Assembly (NCBI GenBank): GCA_036785325.1
Contig: JAXIVH010000013.1
Coordinates: 8,183,551-8,247,550, forward strand
Direction of reading: 5' to 3'
Source: Urophycis tenuis
Lineage: Eukaryota > Chordata > Actinopteri > Gadiformes > Phycidae
Length of the DNA: 64,000 nucleotides
Positions within the stretch are counted from its first letter, which is position 1. Each line of letters opens with the position of its first letter. The notes beneath the pieces are model-generated. The model saw nothing but the letters and a program-made list of their open reading frames with translations. It ran no database searches and was not told where the DNA came from. A program made the translations under genes and the position numbers. Shown here piece after piece: positions 25,552 through 44,187 of the stretch.

Positions 25552-26090
25552 GGGTGCCCGCCGGTGAAGGTGAAGTACGCCGTCTCGTGTCCTGTGAACG
25601 AGCCCTGCCACTGTGTGTTGGCAACAGAGGCAAGTGTTTAATGTGGCAGCTGTTGGCCTTGTGGATTCTCACTAATCACTCTCTCCTGATTACTCTGATG
25701 AGTGTATGATGCTCTTAAATAATCAACCCGCGATGAAAAAAGATCAATAATTATCGTCATCTCCCTAAGTAGTGCAGCTGCACCCGCCTGCAATAATTAC
25801 AACTAGAACCAGGGCGCCTTCTCTCGTCACTTAGCACCACTTATTATTAGAGATAGCGCTAATTGGTGCAGTAGTGGCCGACAATACTTTGTAGGGTTCA
25901 TCATAAAACAGCCATGCCTGGAAGGTTATGACAGATCAGAGACCTCGGAGCCAAGGTATGGTATTAAACATTGCATGCTGAGACAAAGAGATGATGTGAC
26001 GTAGGGGAGCAGTAGACATTCTATCAGCGAGCCCCTCGGATAGCGTTTGCCACGCTTGCCCCCTCGCCATTCCTCGCCGCCGCGCCCCCC

Positions 26091-26092
<2 letters not shown>

Positions 26093-26149
<57 letters not shown>

Positions 26150-26167
26150 ACACACACACACACACAC
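26093..26167. repeat. (CA)n microsatellite
   Basis: CA array of about 37 units with one CAGA interruption. Confidence 0.95.
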
Positions 26168-26724
26168 CTCCCACCTCCACCCCTTCCTTCCTTTATATCA
26201 GCCTGGCAGACACAATTAACATTTTCATAAAAACAATTCCCTGCCTCCGATAGTCCCATGTAATTTGTTTTCCATCTCTGTTCATTAATCATTGTTTAAA
26301 TCGGTGAGCCATCCGCTCCACTCTGCCATCTGCACTCAGCTGTGCTACAGATATGACACCTTCCCTCTTAATGGGAGCTGACAGCCAGGAGAGGAGGCCC
26401 GTGGAAAATAGCTTCCTGCATGTGCGCCGAGTCTCCATCCCACATCCTGCCAGCAGGTGAAAGTAGGCTATTTAATGGGTTCTGATGAATCCCAAAGGCA
26501 AACGCGATTACAATACAACACGAGAACGTACGCAACCCAACTCCATGCTCGTGCCTCACAACCCAACTCCATGCCTCGTGCATCACAACCCCGGCGCCAC
26601 CATCATGCCAAAAAACAACCAGGACGGCGAAGAGAGACTGGAAGCAGCGTTCACCAGAACACCACGCAGACATACTTTGCAACAATGGCAATACATTCCA
26701 CAATTTGTCGAGAGCTTTTGGGAG

Positions 26725-26786
<62 letters not shown>
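26725..26786. repeat. poly(C) run, 62 bases
   Basis: The longest homopolymer in the window, uninterrupted for 62 C. Confidence 0.9.
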
Positions 26787-27463
26787 ACCCCCACCCCCCA
26801 TCCCGCCTTGGTAGTTAAATTAGTGCAGTGTTCCTACAATATGCTATTGTTTTCCTGGAATTGGGAGCAAGGTTATTAATTATTCACTGTTGTGTTCTCA
26901 TGCGCAGGGGGGGTGGGGGGGGGGGGTATGCTTTTCACTCTGTTGCCTCATAGCTCAAACACTTAGGGCCACGGAACCCGGGCACATTTCACCAGGCATC
27001 ATCATGGAGATACAACACTCACAAGCAAAGGCGTTCAGGGATGAAAAGTTTCCAAGAGTTGTGAGTGATTGGGGGGAAATGCGTTGTGATTCGCCCGCCC
27101 TGGTCCAGATTTGAACGTTTCCTAGATTGCCACACACTCACACACCGGTAAAATCATTTTGAAGGAAGTTCACCCCTCTTGTTGTTTTGATTTTCTTCCA
27201 AATGAGTTTAAGCCTTTGACAAATAGCTGAGACATTTTCCGAGCAAATCCTGTTTAATGTGGCTGTGGGGTTGCCAAAAAGTTCATCTGGTCTGTTGATT
27301 TGAGCACGGATTACAGAAATTAAAATCATGTGTTCCATGTTCAAACAAGTGCTTCCTTCGGGGGGGAGAAAGTTGCCAAGCAGAGCTTTGTCATGTAAGC
27401 CCGTGTGACTTTCTTGCAGTATAATGAGAATAGGGCTGTGGTGCAACATTTGATACAGTTTCA

Positions 27464-27466
<3 letters not shown>

Positions 27467-27551
<85 letters not shown>
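27467..27551. repeat. (CT)n microsatellite
   Basis: Pure CT array of about 42 units. Confidence 0.95.
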
Positions 27552-27552
<1 letters not shown>

Positions 27553-28019
27553 CCTCTCTCACAACAGCCCCCCTCTCTCCTTATGGCAGCAATAAATTCA
27601 ATGGGCCTTTCTATACCGGCCAAGAAGGATCGCGTATTAAATCAGTTAACCTCTTTACAACGCATATTTTCACTCCTGAATGGTGTCACTGACTTCCTCC
27701 CATAGTTATGAGAAGAAGAAAAAAAAAATCCCGACACACACGGAGATACGCTCAAGAGGCGAGGGTTTTTTTTTGTTCAAACAAAAGCAGCCGCTGGTAG
27801 TAAATAACTAGTATGTTCAGTATAAACAAAATCTGAATATTTCATGTTGATTGATCGTGCTGACTGCCACCCACCTGCTCCTCCTCCTGTCCCACTGGAG
27901 CTGGCGAGAGGAGAATTCAGTAATTGAGGAGAGCAGAGCGTGGGTCTCTTTTTGCTCACATATGACAGATGGGGCATCATCGCTTCAAAGGAGAGCATTT
28001 GGAAAAGGAGGAGGGAGGT

Positions 28020-28073
28020 GGGGGGGGGGGGGGGGGTGGTGGTGGTGGTGGTTGTGTGTGCGTGCGTGCGTGC

Positions 28074-28121
<48 letters not shown>
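28020..28121. repeat. poly(G), (GGT)n and (GT)n compound array
   Basis: A run of 17 G, then six GGT-like units, then GCGT and GT repeats. Confidence 0.9.
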
Positions 28122-28122
<1 letters not shown>

Positions 28123-28919
28123 GGCGGGGGGGGGGGGCAGAGGCTGAGGGTGCATGGTTTTGCAGCCAGCTAAAGAACATTGCACAGGTGACACGAAATC
28201 TGGGGGGGCAGTCGCGTAACACTCGTGCGAGGAGAGCAAAAAAAAAGAAAGGCGTATACAATACCACGTTGAACACGCACGCTGATTTGACGCGGAACAA
28301 TACATCTATCAACAACGAGCCACGCTGTATAAATAGGCATAGGCCTGCAGTTAACACACAGAAACTCCGTTAGGGTTTTTTTTTGTTGTTGTTGTAACGG
28401 AGAGCCAAATAAATACAGCACCAGAATATGGTGTAACGCATACCCTAACGCACGAAAGGCTTAAAAGAACAGAGTTAATGACAAGGAAAACGGATTCGAT
28501 CAAATGTATGGATGGTTGATGAAAACGAGAAGTCCGGATTAGTTGGGGGTAAAAAAAAAAAGTGGGAAAATGTATTTCCACTTAAGTGCACCACTTTATT
28601 TCAAAACGAAAGGGATTCTAGGTCAGGCGCATAAACATCCGCCGAGTTAAGACAACGACATGACATGACAGTGTGTGATCTACGTTAAATAACACGACAA
28701 ACATCCTAAAAATGACTTACTTTCAGCTACAACCGGCCACAACGAGATCGATGAAAAAAAAAAAAAAAACACGCGTGCCTTATTCGCGATCCGCGAAACT
28801 CCCGCGATCGTGAGGGTGGGAAGAAGAAAAAAAATGCGACTTGTTTGGAAACTTATTTTTACTTCCGCGAAATCACCAACTAAAAGGAGCACCAGTCTGC
28901 GAGAAAGAGCCAAGCTTAC

Positions 28920-29244
28920 CTGGGCGATGAGGAGGACGCGGAGTGACAGCGGGAGTCAGTGACGAGTGATGAGCTGCATGACTGACTGCTGTATGTATGC
29001 CATGTGTGTGTGTGAGTGTGAGTGTGTGAGTGTGAGTGAGTGCGTGTGTGTGTGTGTGTGTGTGTGTAAGTGTATGAGCGCCTGTGTGTATCCCCCCCGC
29101 GCTGCCCCAGCCGTATTCAAGCTTCCCGACCGTATTCCCTTTCACTCGGGCTGCGGGCACATCCTGCATGCAGAGACGCGGACGAGTGGCGTGTTTTCTT
29201 GCAATAATTCCAGCGCAAACAAGCGCTAATGAAAATTTCGACAT
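28920..29244 (-). other. possible untranslated first exon on the minus strand
   Basis: A near-perfect donor, GCCCAG/GTAAGCTT, lies at 28920/28919 on the minus strand at the edge of a CpG-containing stretch (about 28740-29260). It sits between the 3' end of uri1 and the first coding exon of the znf536-like gene, where a 5' untranslated exon of that gene would be expected. There is no coding similarity. The upstream limit given here is a guess, and a chance donor cannot be excluded. Confidence 0.3.
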
Positions 29245-30764
<1,520 letters not shown>

Positions 30765-30770
30765 TTTATT
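30765..30770 (-). promoter_or_regulatory. polyadenylation signal for uri1
   Basis: AATAAA on the minus strand, about 540 bases after the uri1 family-frame stop codon and just upstream (in gene orientation) of the CA microsatellite at 30597-30705. Confidence 0.6.
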
Positions 30771-31209
30771 TTCTTACTAACTCGAAAACAGTATTTTTTT
30801 GGGATATATAAAGCTGTTCACATCAGTGGACAATTACATTCAATCAAAATGTCACAAGGACTATAACCAGTTATCACATGATGCTGCGAAATGAAAGAAA
30901 AAAGGGAGAAAACGATGAATCTTAAAAGTTGCAAGGCTTACTTTTTTTCCCCGTCAATATTGCAGACAACACAAGGGATCAAAGGAAAAGCAGTGAAAAC
31001 ACCGACTTGTCACGATACATGTTAAGACTCAGCCACAGGGGGCGTCTACTAACCAGGACAAGCACTAAGGCAAAAAGGTTGACAAATGTTTCAAGTGCAG
31101 TTATATTGCTGACGCGGGTGAGATTAAAACAAACAAAAAACATCTAAAATAAGCAGTCGTACACGTGTCGCTGCTGTCATGTTGGCGACAGGAGTGTACG
31201 ACGCAACCG

Positions 31210-31241
<32 letters not shown>
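31210..31241. repeat. poly(C) run, 32 bases
   Basis: Lies in the presumed 3' untranslated region of uri1, where it would appear as poly(G) in the transcript. Confidence 0.9.
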
Positions 31242-31307
31242 ACCCCTTCTGGAAAAAATACAAAGGGCTCCGAAAGGTAAAAGTATGAACCGCTTCCCGC
31301 TGACGGT

Positions 31308-37996
<6,689 letters not shown>

Positions 37997-38823
37997 TGTC
38001 GTCCCACGCGTTGTTGTGTGCATCAAATGAAAATGAAAGGATATTGCTCCAAAACAATCCTCAAGGGTTGTGAGTCCTAAAGAAGTGTTTATGAATGCAA
38101 TCACAGATATTCCTGAGACCCGTTCTTGTCGTATTCATCAAGGGGGCAGTGCTGATAATCCACAATTTTAGAAGTGGTATCATTTCACACTCTCATTTCA
38201 GTATTTCGTACGACCACAAAAACATCCACAGAAAGGTATTCCATCCGACGGTCGTCACTGATCCTGCGCCATGTTTCTCCACTTGGACCCCGATGTACTC
38301 TGGGTAAATAATTGATATAACCTGATTTTAAATCAGACAGTTTTAATATACATCGGCAATGGAAAATAACACATGTATGCTGATCACATATAAATAAAAT
38401 TATCGGTATTAAGTGTAACAGTAAATAAGTGTAATAGTCACATACACTTCATACGCCGTTCTGAAACACACTTCCCATCAAGCATTGCGACCATGTCCGA
38501 GATCGCATGTGAGATCAGACGTCAGATAATAACCAGTGTGAATCCTGCAGAACTCTGAAATAAAAAAGAATCAGCGAAACAGCGGTGCGCTAACATACCA
38601 ATATCCAGTAGGTGAACGTTACGTACCTCTTTGGGAAAACATCCGGGTTTTAATTAAACGTTTATGGAAGTTCGCGCATCTGCTTTTAGAAATGCTGATG
38701 GTATCAGTATTGTGATTACGATGGGGTTGACAAAGTAAAACCGAAAATGCCATGTTCAGTGGAATGACGGTGTCCAAGGTACAAATGTAATATATTTGTA
38801 AGTTACTTGATATGATTTTACAG
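37997..38823. promoter_or_regulatory. divergent promoter region, uri1 (minus) / c19orf12 (plus)
   Basis: The start codons of uri1 (37996, minus) and c19orf12 (38825, plus) are about 830 bases apart and point away from each other. The c19orf12 coding exon begins at a splice acceptor (TTTTACAG at 38816-38823), so that gene has an untranslated first exon within this interval. A shared or back-to-back promoter is inferred from position; I found no convincing TATA box. Confidence 0.5.
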
Positions 38824-38824
38824 A

Positions 38825-39636
38825 ATGCCTCCGATTAACGATGTCATGAAGCTCTGTTGTGAGTTGTCAGCCAATCAGCAAATCAAAACCACAGTAAAGG
38901 GCTCAGGTAAAGGTGCTGCCGCAGCCGGGGGACTTGCCTTTGCTGGTGGGCTGGTTGGAGGTCCTCTTGGTATTGCAGTAGGTATGTAGACCATTATTAA
39001 AAAACGGTTGTCCCTCATAAATGTTGCTGTATTTACATTTTATTATTCAAGGTGGAAATTTTCTTTTTATTTTCTTTTAGATGTATGCATATTTTGTATA
39101 TTGTCTATCTAAAATCTATCTATTTATATTTATATTCCAATACGGTACTGTTCAGCGCTGTTCTTCAATTCTGCACTGCCTTTTCTTTTCCCGGGGTATT
39201 GTAACGAATGCAATTTCCCTCAGGGATCATTATAGTATTTCTGTCTGTCTGTCAAAGTTCGGATTTCCTGTTGAGAGTTAAGAATGAACAAGGTTGATTG
39301 TTGTCAGTAATTAAGTTCCATATACTTTGACTGAAATATACACATTTTCATACCTTTCCGTCCATGAAAGGTGGTGCTGTTGGTGGCCTCGTGGGCTGTT
39401 GGATGACGAGTGGACAGTTCAAACCACTGCCCCAGATCATCATGGAACTGGCCCCCCAGCAGCAAGAGAGGCTTTACGGAGACATCATGGCTATCCTTGG
39501 CAACATACAGTGGACGGACCTAGCCCAGCTAACGGCGCTAGTGATGGGGAATTCTACCCTGAGGCAACAGGTTACTGCTGCCCTTCTTGGGTACATCTCC
39601 AAGGAGCTTCAAGCAGAGGTTCATTATGTAGACTAG
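38825..39636 (+). CDS. c19orf12: C19orf12 homologue (mitochondria/ER membrane protein, NBIA4 family)
   Basis: Two coding exons, 38825-38981 and 39371-39636, join in phase 1 (TAG/GTATGT donor, GAAAG acceptor) to give 140 residues. The protein starts MPPINDVMKLCCELS. It has a long glycine-zipper membrane hairpin (about residues 33-70, GKGAAAAGGLAFAGG then LVGGPLGIAVGGAVGG), then MTSGQFKPLPQIIMEL and LTALVMGN, and ends ELQAEVHYVD. These are the family blocks of human C19orf12, a small mitochondrial/ER-associated protein mutated in a form of brain iron accumulation. Its molecular function is not settled. Length matches the human short isoform. The initiator is the first Met after the acceptor and gives the family length. 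Confidence 0.92.
39211..39253 (+). mobile_element. LINE-type 3' tail fragment in c19orf12 intron 1
   Basis: The segment AATTTCCCTCAGGGATCATT, then ATAGTATTT and (CTGT)n, is the tail pattern seen on very common teleost retroelement fragments. Flanking AT-rich sequence from about 39120 may belong to the same insertion. A second copy lies in the opposite orientation in rxylt1 intron 5. The family name is not assignable by eye. Confidence 0.5.
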
Positions 39637-39715
39637 ACTCTGGGAGCTTTGCAGTATCATGGTTGGAAAGACAAAAAAATGCAATCAGAGGTTTATGGTG
39701 TCTTTTTAATTTAAT

Positions 39716-39721
39716 AATAAA
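39716..39721 (+). promoter_or_regulatory. polyadenylation signal for c19orf12
   Basis: AATAAA 80 bases after the c19orf12 stop codon, in an AT-rich stretch. Confidence 0.6.
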
Positions 39722-40373
39722 TTATTATTGAGTTTTAACCCTTGTGTAATAAGTTCTGCTGTGTGTATGTGTACTGTGATGGATCAAATTGATTCCAAAG
39801 TGATGTATGTGTGACCACGTTTACACGGTTACATATGCAAGGCAGCTATTACTGCATTTTGTTTACGCTGGTGGTAGGGTCACAACATGGCCTGCTAATA
39901 ATAAACCCATTTTTTAAATGTTTGTCATACAAAATAAAATTGAGAAACATTCAATAATGTGATGGATTTCCTCTGGTAATAATTCCAACAGAAACATGAA
40001 ACATTGCACATTGAAACCTGCCATCCCCATTTGCAATTCCTAGAATTTCCGTCCTATTGGTCCATTCCAGTATAGTAGTGTGGTGTATTACACTGTTACA
40101 CCTATATATGAATATACACCTTTAGGTCCTAGATTGGTTTTCGTTGAGGAATTGGATCATTAGTGATTTCCCAGCATTTATGCTTACCATTGACTTGGCT
40201 ATTATGGCGTAAACCCATCTATACATTTGAAATGAATATAAATATACCTTGCTGTCTACTTTATGCAAACAACCAGTATTTGAGGTATTCTGTATTCTTG
40301 AGATCATATTGTTTGACATCGGTGATAAAAAATAAGACACAGCAACTGAACCTTGTGGTAGCGTAAATATACT

Positions 40374-40379
40374 TTTATT
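40374..40379 (-). promoter_or_regulatory. polyadenylation signal for uqcrfs1
   Basis: AATAAA on the minus strand, about 90 bases after the uqcrfs1 stop codon. Confidence 0.6.
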
Positions 40380-40468
40380 AAGGTATATTGTCTACTTATC
40401 CCACATCAGCTTCCAAGACAGACTCATTTATATACACAGATTAGGAATGAAGTAGTTAAGGTGCCCAT

Positions 40469-41557
40469 CTAACCAACAACAATGGTGTCTTCGTCGGCAA
40501 ACTCATAAAATGGCACCTCCAGGTTAAGAGGGGCAGGTCCCTTCCTAATTCTTCCAGATGCATCATAGTGAGAGCCGTGGCAAGGACAGTAGTAGCCTCC
40601 ATAGTCTCCTGCGTTGGCAATGGGCACACACCCCAGATGGGTGCACACACCAAGGACAATGACCCATTTGGGGTTTTGCACACGATCCTTGTCGTGCTGA
40701 GGGTCACGCAGCTCTCCCATATTCACAGCCTCTTCTGCAGCAATCTCCTTCTGTGTGCGGTGGCGTACAAACAGGGGCTTGCCTCTCCACTTGAAGGTCA
40801 TATTCTTCCCCTCTGGAATATCAGACAGCTTGACCTCAATTTTGGACAAAGCCAAGACATCCGCGGATGCACTCATTGAAGAAACAAACTGGCTGACGAC
40901 CGTTTTGGCAGCGTAGAGGGTCACCACAGTGGTTGCCCCGGTGACTAGGTAGGAGAACGTCTTCCTTGATTCGCTACTGTCCTGAGAGGACTTGCTTGGG
41001 TCTTGGACTTCAGGGCGTCGGTAGTCTGAGAAGTCAGGAACCTTGAGGTCTGTGTGGGCAAGGCGGATTCCAGTAGCGCCTGCAAATTGGAAATAAAAAT
41101 ACAATTGTAAAGATAGATAGAAATGCATCTCGAACAAGCTGATTAATGTAGTTAACGCGGTTGATTCGGTAGGCCTAAAATACGTTCCGCAACCTGACAT
41201 AAAACATTATTTAAAAACATAGACAACGACCACTTGGTATGAAAGATAAAGCAGGATACTCGTTTTAGGCATTCAATTTAAGTATAAACTACGCAATTTC
41301 TGGGACATAACACTCCACACTATCAGGTTACATAAGCACAACACAATGTATTGTATAACTAAAACAATAATATACGTGTATTACGAAACCCAGCACAGGA
41401 TACACCGGTGTAGTTAGCTTGCGGCGACCTTACCATTAGCATTAGCAGCGGGGACGAAATCCTTTATGAGTCGGGAGAACACCGAACCATTAACTGTGTG
41501 TTTGGTAGATTGCAGGCACGATGTAATTGCGCCGCGACGAGCAGCGATTGACATCAT
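40469..41557 (-). CDS. uqcrfs1: Rieske iron-sulfur protein of complex III (UQCRFS1)
   Basis: Electron-transfer subunit of the mitochondrial cytochrome bc1 complex; it passes electrons from ubiquinol to cytochrome c1 through a 2Fe-2S cluster. Two exons, 41434-41557 and 40469-41079, join in phase 1 (AATG/GTAAGG donor, TTTGCAG acceptor) to give 244 residues. A basic presequence (MMSIAARRGAITS) leads to AHTDLKVPDFSDYRRPEV, a membrane segment (about 84-103), the SSMSASADVLALSKIE hinge and the Rieske domain. Cluster ligands are present: Cys187, His189, Cys206 and His209, plus the disulfide pair Cys192/Cys208 (CTHLGC and CPCHGSH). The C-terminus is TIVVG. The presequence is about 48 residues, against about 78 in human. 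An in-frame stop lies upstream of the Met, so no longer start is available in this exon. Confidence 0.95.
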
Positions 41558-41972
41558 TTTGACCAAAGTGAATATCGGGTTTAACCGAGGACACAGCGAC
41601 CTTACTAGCGCTTGCTACCAGCGTCTCCCAGAAGTGGATGATGTGTGACTCTGTGTAAGGTCCTACTGGAAACATGATGCTCGTTCCAGGTTCCATAACA
41701 TGCCCGAAATAACTACATAAGCGAGAGCTCAACATTGCCCCTCAAAATATTTTCTGTTAAATGGCGACAGAAATTTGTATAGAATTATGATAGTATACAT
41801 TATTAGTTGGACCGCAGGTAATCATATAAATCATATCCTTGCGAGTAACCCACAATCAGATACAGGCAGATATAGGCCAATCGGGGTCCTCGGGATGTAA
41901 ACAATGAAGGAAGTGCTTTACGCAAAGCTAGCCGTGAAATACAAAATGTTAACATGACAGAGGAAATACAAA
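41558..41972. promoter_or_regulatory. divergent promoter region, uqcrfs1 (minus) / rxylt1 (plus)
   Basis: Only 415 bases separate the start codons of uqcrfs1 (41557, minus) and rxylt1 (41973, plus), so both 5' untranslated regions and promoters must lie in this interval or overlap it. The bidirectional promoter is inferred from position; no TATA box is evident. Confidence 0.6.
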
Positions 41973-44187
41973 ATGAAAATACCCAAACGAAAATTGTTGC
42001 TTTTGATAGTTTTTGCTTATGTGGCATTTTCGCTCTATGCTGCATACAGTGTCTTCTTCAGTACCAAAATAATTTCCCGTGTCCACAGGGTGGTGAAGAA
42101 AAATACTGTGGGGCCTCCAGGTAACTAACCGCTAACAAATCGTATCAAAAATGGTATTCGATGTAAACCTGTATTTGTTTTTGGGTGTAGGCATACTATC
42201 TAATGCGTAGAATCATCTGTACAGGCGGTGCAGTCGCGCCATTTATTGAAGACGATGAATGGAACCCATGGGAAGATGAAGAGGTGGAGTACAATTCTGC
42301 TCTCAATAAGAAGAGAGAGGCTTTCCAAAAGCATTTGGCACAAATCAACAAGAATAAGCCCAAACGATACAAGGTCCAAATATGGGGGAAAGCCGCCATA
42401 GGTGGGTAAATCAATACATATCAATGACATTTTTATGTTTATGGAAATTACTTTAATCTTGCCAATATATCTTTATAATGTAAACCGCATGTGTTGCTAT
42501 ACATGCCTCACTTTTGTGTAATCTTATTTGATTCTTCATTTTTTCATATTAACTTCCATGCACCAACTTTAAAGGCAAATACTTTATCTTCCTCTTTTTT
42601 CCTCAGGACTTTACCTGTGGGAACATATACTAGATGGGCCACTGCATCCTACAGACAAAGTAGCCCAATGGAGGGAGGGGGAACTTCAGTCGGCGAAAAT
42701 AGACTTCAGGTGTTTTTTTCTCATGATGTGCATAAACCGCAATCCTTCAGTCCACACTTGTCACAGTGCACTATATCACTCAGATACCTATTGATAATAA
42801 ATTGACCACTACAATTGCATGGTCTAACTTCTGCTCCTTCCCTTAGTTTTTACACGGGTCCTGCGGTGGTCCAGGGACATGTTCCTCTTGACATGAACAG
42901 CCTCGTTCTGGTTCTGAATGGCCGTGAGCAGCAGAAAATCTCCTACTCCACACGGTGGCTGGAACATGTTCATGCTCTGGTGCAGGCCCGCACTGTCTCT
43001 CATGTGGCTGTAGTACTGTTGGGTAATGAGCAATGTGCCAATGAATGGATCAGCCCATACCTCAAGAGGAACGGGGGCTTTGTGGAGTTGCTGTTTGTGG
43101 TGTATGACAGCCCCTGGGTGAATAACATTGATGTCTTCCAGTGGCCACTCGGGGTTGCCACGTATGTTTGCTTTATTATTACCATTTGCAATAAGCCCTC
43201 AACACATCGCTTCTAGCTTCACTGATTTGTCACTCAATACAATTGTGTCAAACTCTGATTGTGTCTCAACAGATATAGACAGTTCCCCATCATCAAACCC
43301 AGTTTGCAGATGGTCACCTCTATAAGACCATACCTCTGCAACTTCCAGGGCACCGTTTACAAAAACTCCTCGAGAGAAATTCTCATGCAGGTTCTGAAAA
43401 AAGCTGGTTTTGAGAAAGACTGTATCACCACTGCAAGGGACAAGTAAGTAGTTGCTCAAAAAGAGGGCACATGTCATCATGTGATGATATGCCACCTTGT
43501 GATGATATGTGACCTCCACTGGTTAAAAAAGCACTACAATGAATATCTATAAGAATGGCTGCATTAACATTGGATGTTGTTTGATGTTAACATCGTTGAT
43601 GTTCACATTATGTACTCATTGGCTATCCAATGGCATATGTTTTGAACATTTTTCAACAGACAGACAGACATAGACAGACAGACATACTTTATTGATCCCT
43701 GAGGGAAATTGTCTAAATTGTCTACAGTGGCTGCTTCGGGCAGTTTATTATATCAGTCCTGTGTGTGTGTCAACCTGTCCTTAGGTGGCTTCCTCAGGAG
43801 TCGGTGGACAGTCTGGGTCGCTACCAGACGGCTCTGTCCCAGAGCGACCTGACACTCTGCCCGGTCGGGGTCAACACCGAGTGCTACCGCATCTACGAGG
43901 CGTGCGCTTATGGCTCCGTCCCCGTCGTGGAAGACGTCCAGACCCCGGGTGCCTGCGTCACGGGGCCCAGCTCGCCGCTGCGTCTGCTTAAAGCCGCGGG
44001 GGCACCCTTCATCTTCCTCAGGGACTGGAAGGAACTGCCGGCCATCTTGGAGAAGGAGAGGCGGATGGGTCAGGATCAGAGGATGGAGCGGAGGAAAAGG
44101 TTGATAGAATGGTACACTGGCTTTCGGCAACAGATGAAAGACAGATTCACGGAAGTCATAGAGGAGACCTTCTTTAAAAGTGTCTAA
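41973..44187 (+). CDS. rxylt1: RXYLT1/TMEM5, ribitol-5-phosphate xylosyltransferase 1
   Basis: Golgi type II membrane enzyme that adds xylose to ribitol-5-phosphate on alpha-dystroglycan; human loss causes dystroglycanopathy. Six exons (41973-42120, 42225-42401, 42607-42709, 42847-43161, 43273-43443, 43785-44187) have consistent phases 1,1,2,2,2 and give 438 residues; human is about 443. A short basic N-terminus is followed by one membrane anchor (about 8-29, LLLLIVFAYVAFSLYAAY). Family blocks are EWNPWEDEE, VQIWGKAAIGLYLWEH, AVVLLGNEQCANEW, RNGGFVELLFVVYDSPW, NIDVFQWPLGVATYR, PYLCNF, QSDLTLCPVGVNTECYRIYE, YGSVPVVED and GAPFIF. It ends FFKSV. All exons are intact. It lies head to head with uqcrfs1 and upstream of srgap1, the same partner as in human 12q14. 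Confidence 0.95.
43657..43712 (-). mobile_element. LINE-type 3' tail fragment in rxylt1 intron 5
   Basis: A (GACA)n stretch followed by TACTTTATTGATCCCTGAGG then GAAATTG is the reverse complement of the fragment at 39211-39253. It is a truncated retroelement tail by pattern. Only the 3' end is recognisable. Confidence 0.5.

Larger units (their letters stand above)
20208..28919 (-). other. upstream region or 5' intron of the znf536-like gene
   Basis: No coding exon is recognised. It contains AT-rich unique DNA, a GACA array, an AT array, a SINE, and several poly(C/G), GT, CA and CT arrays that are listed separately. An upstream exon supplying the N-terminus of the zinc-finger protein may be here but could not be identified. 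Confidence 0.45.

Noticed and set aside
26457..26879. A 140-residue open frame with a poly-Pro tail
   Set aside because: The Pro run is the 62-base poly(C) tract and the rest shows no family features.
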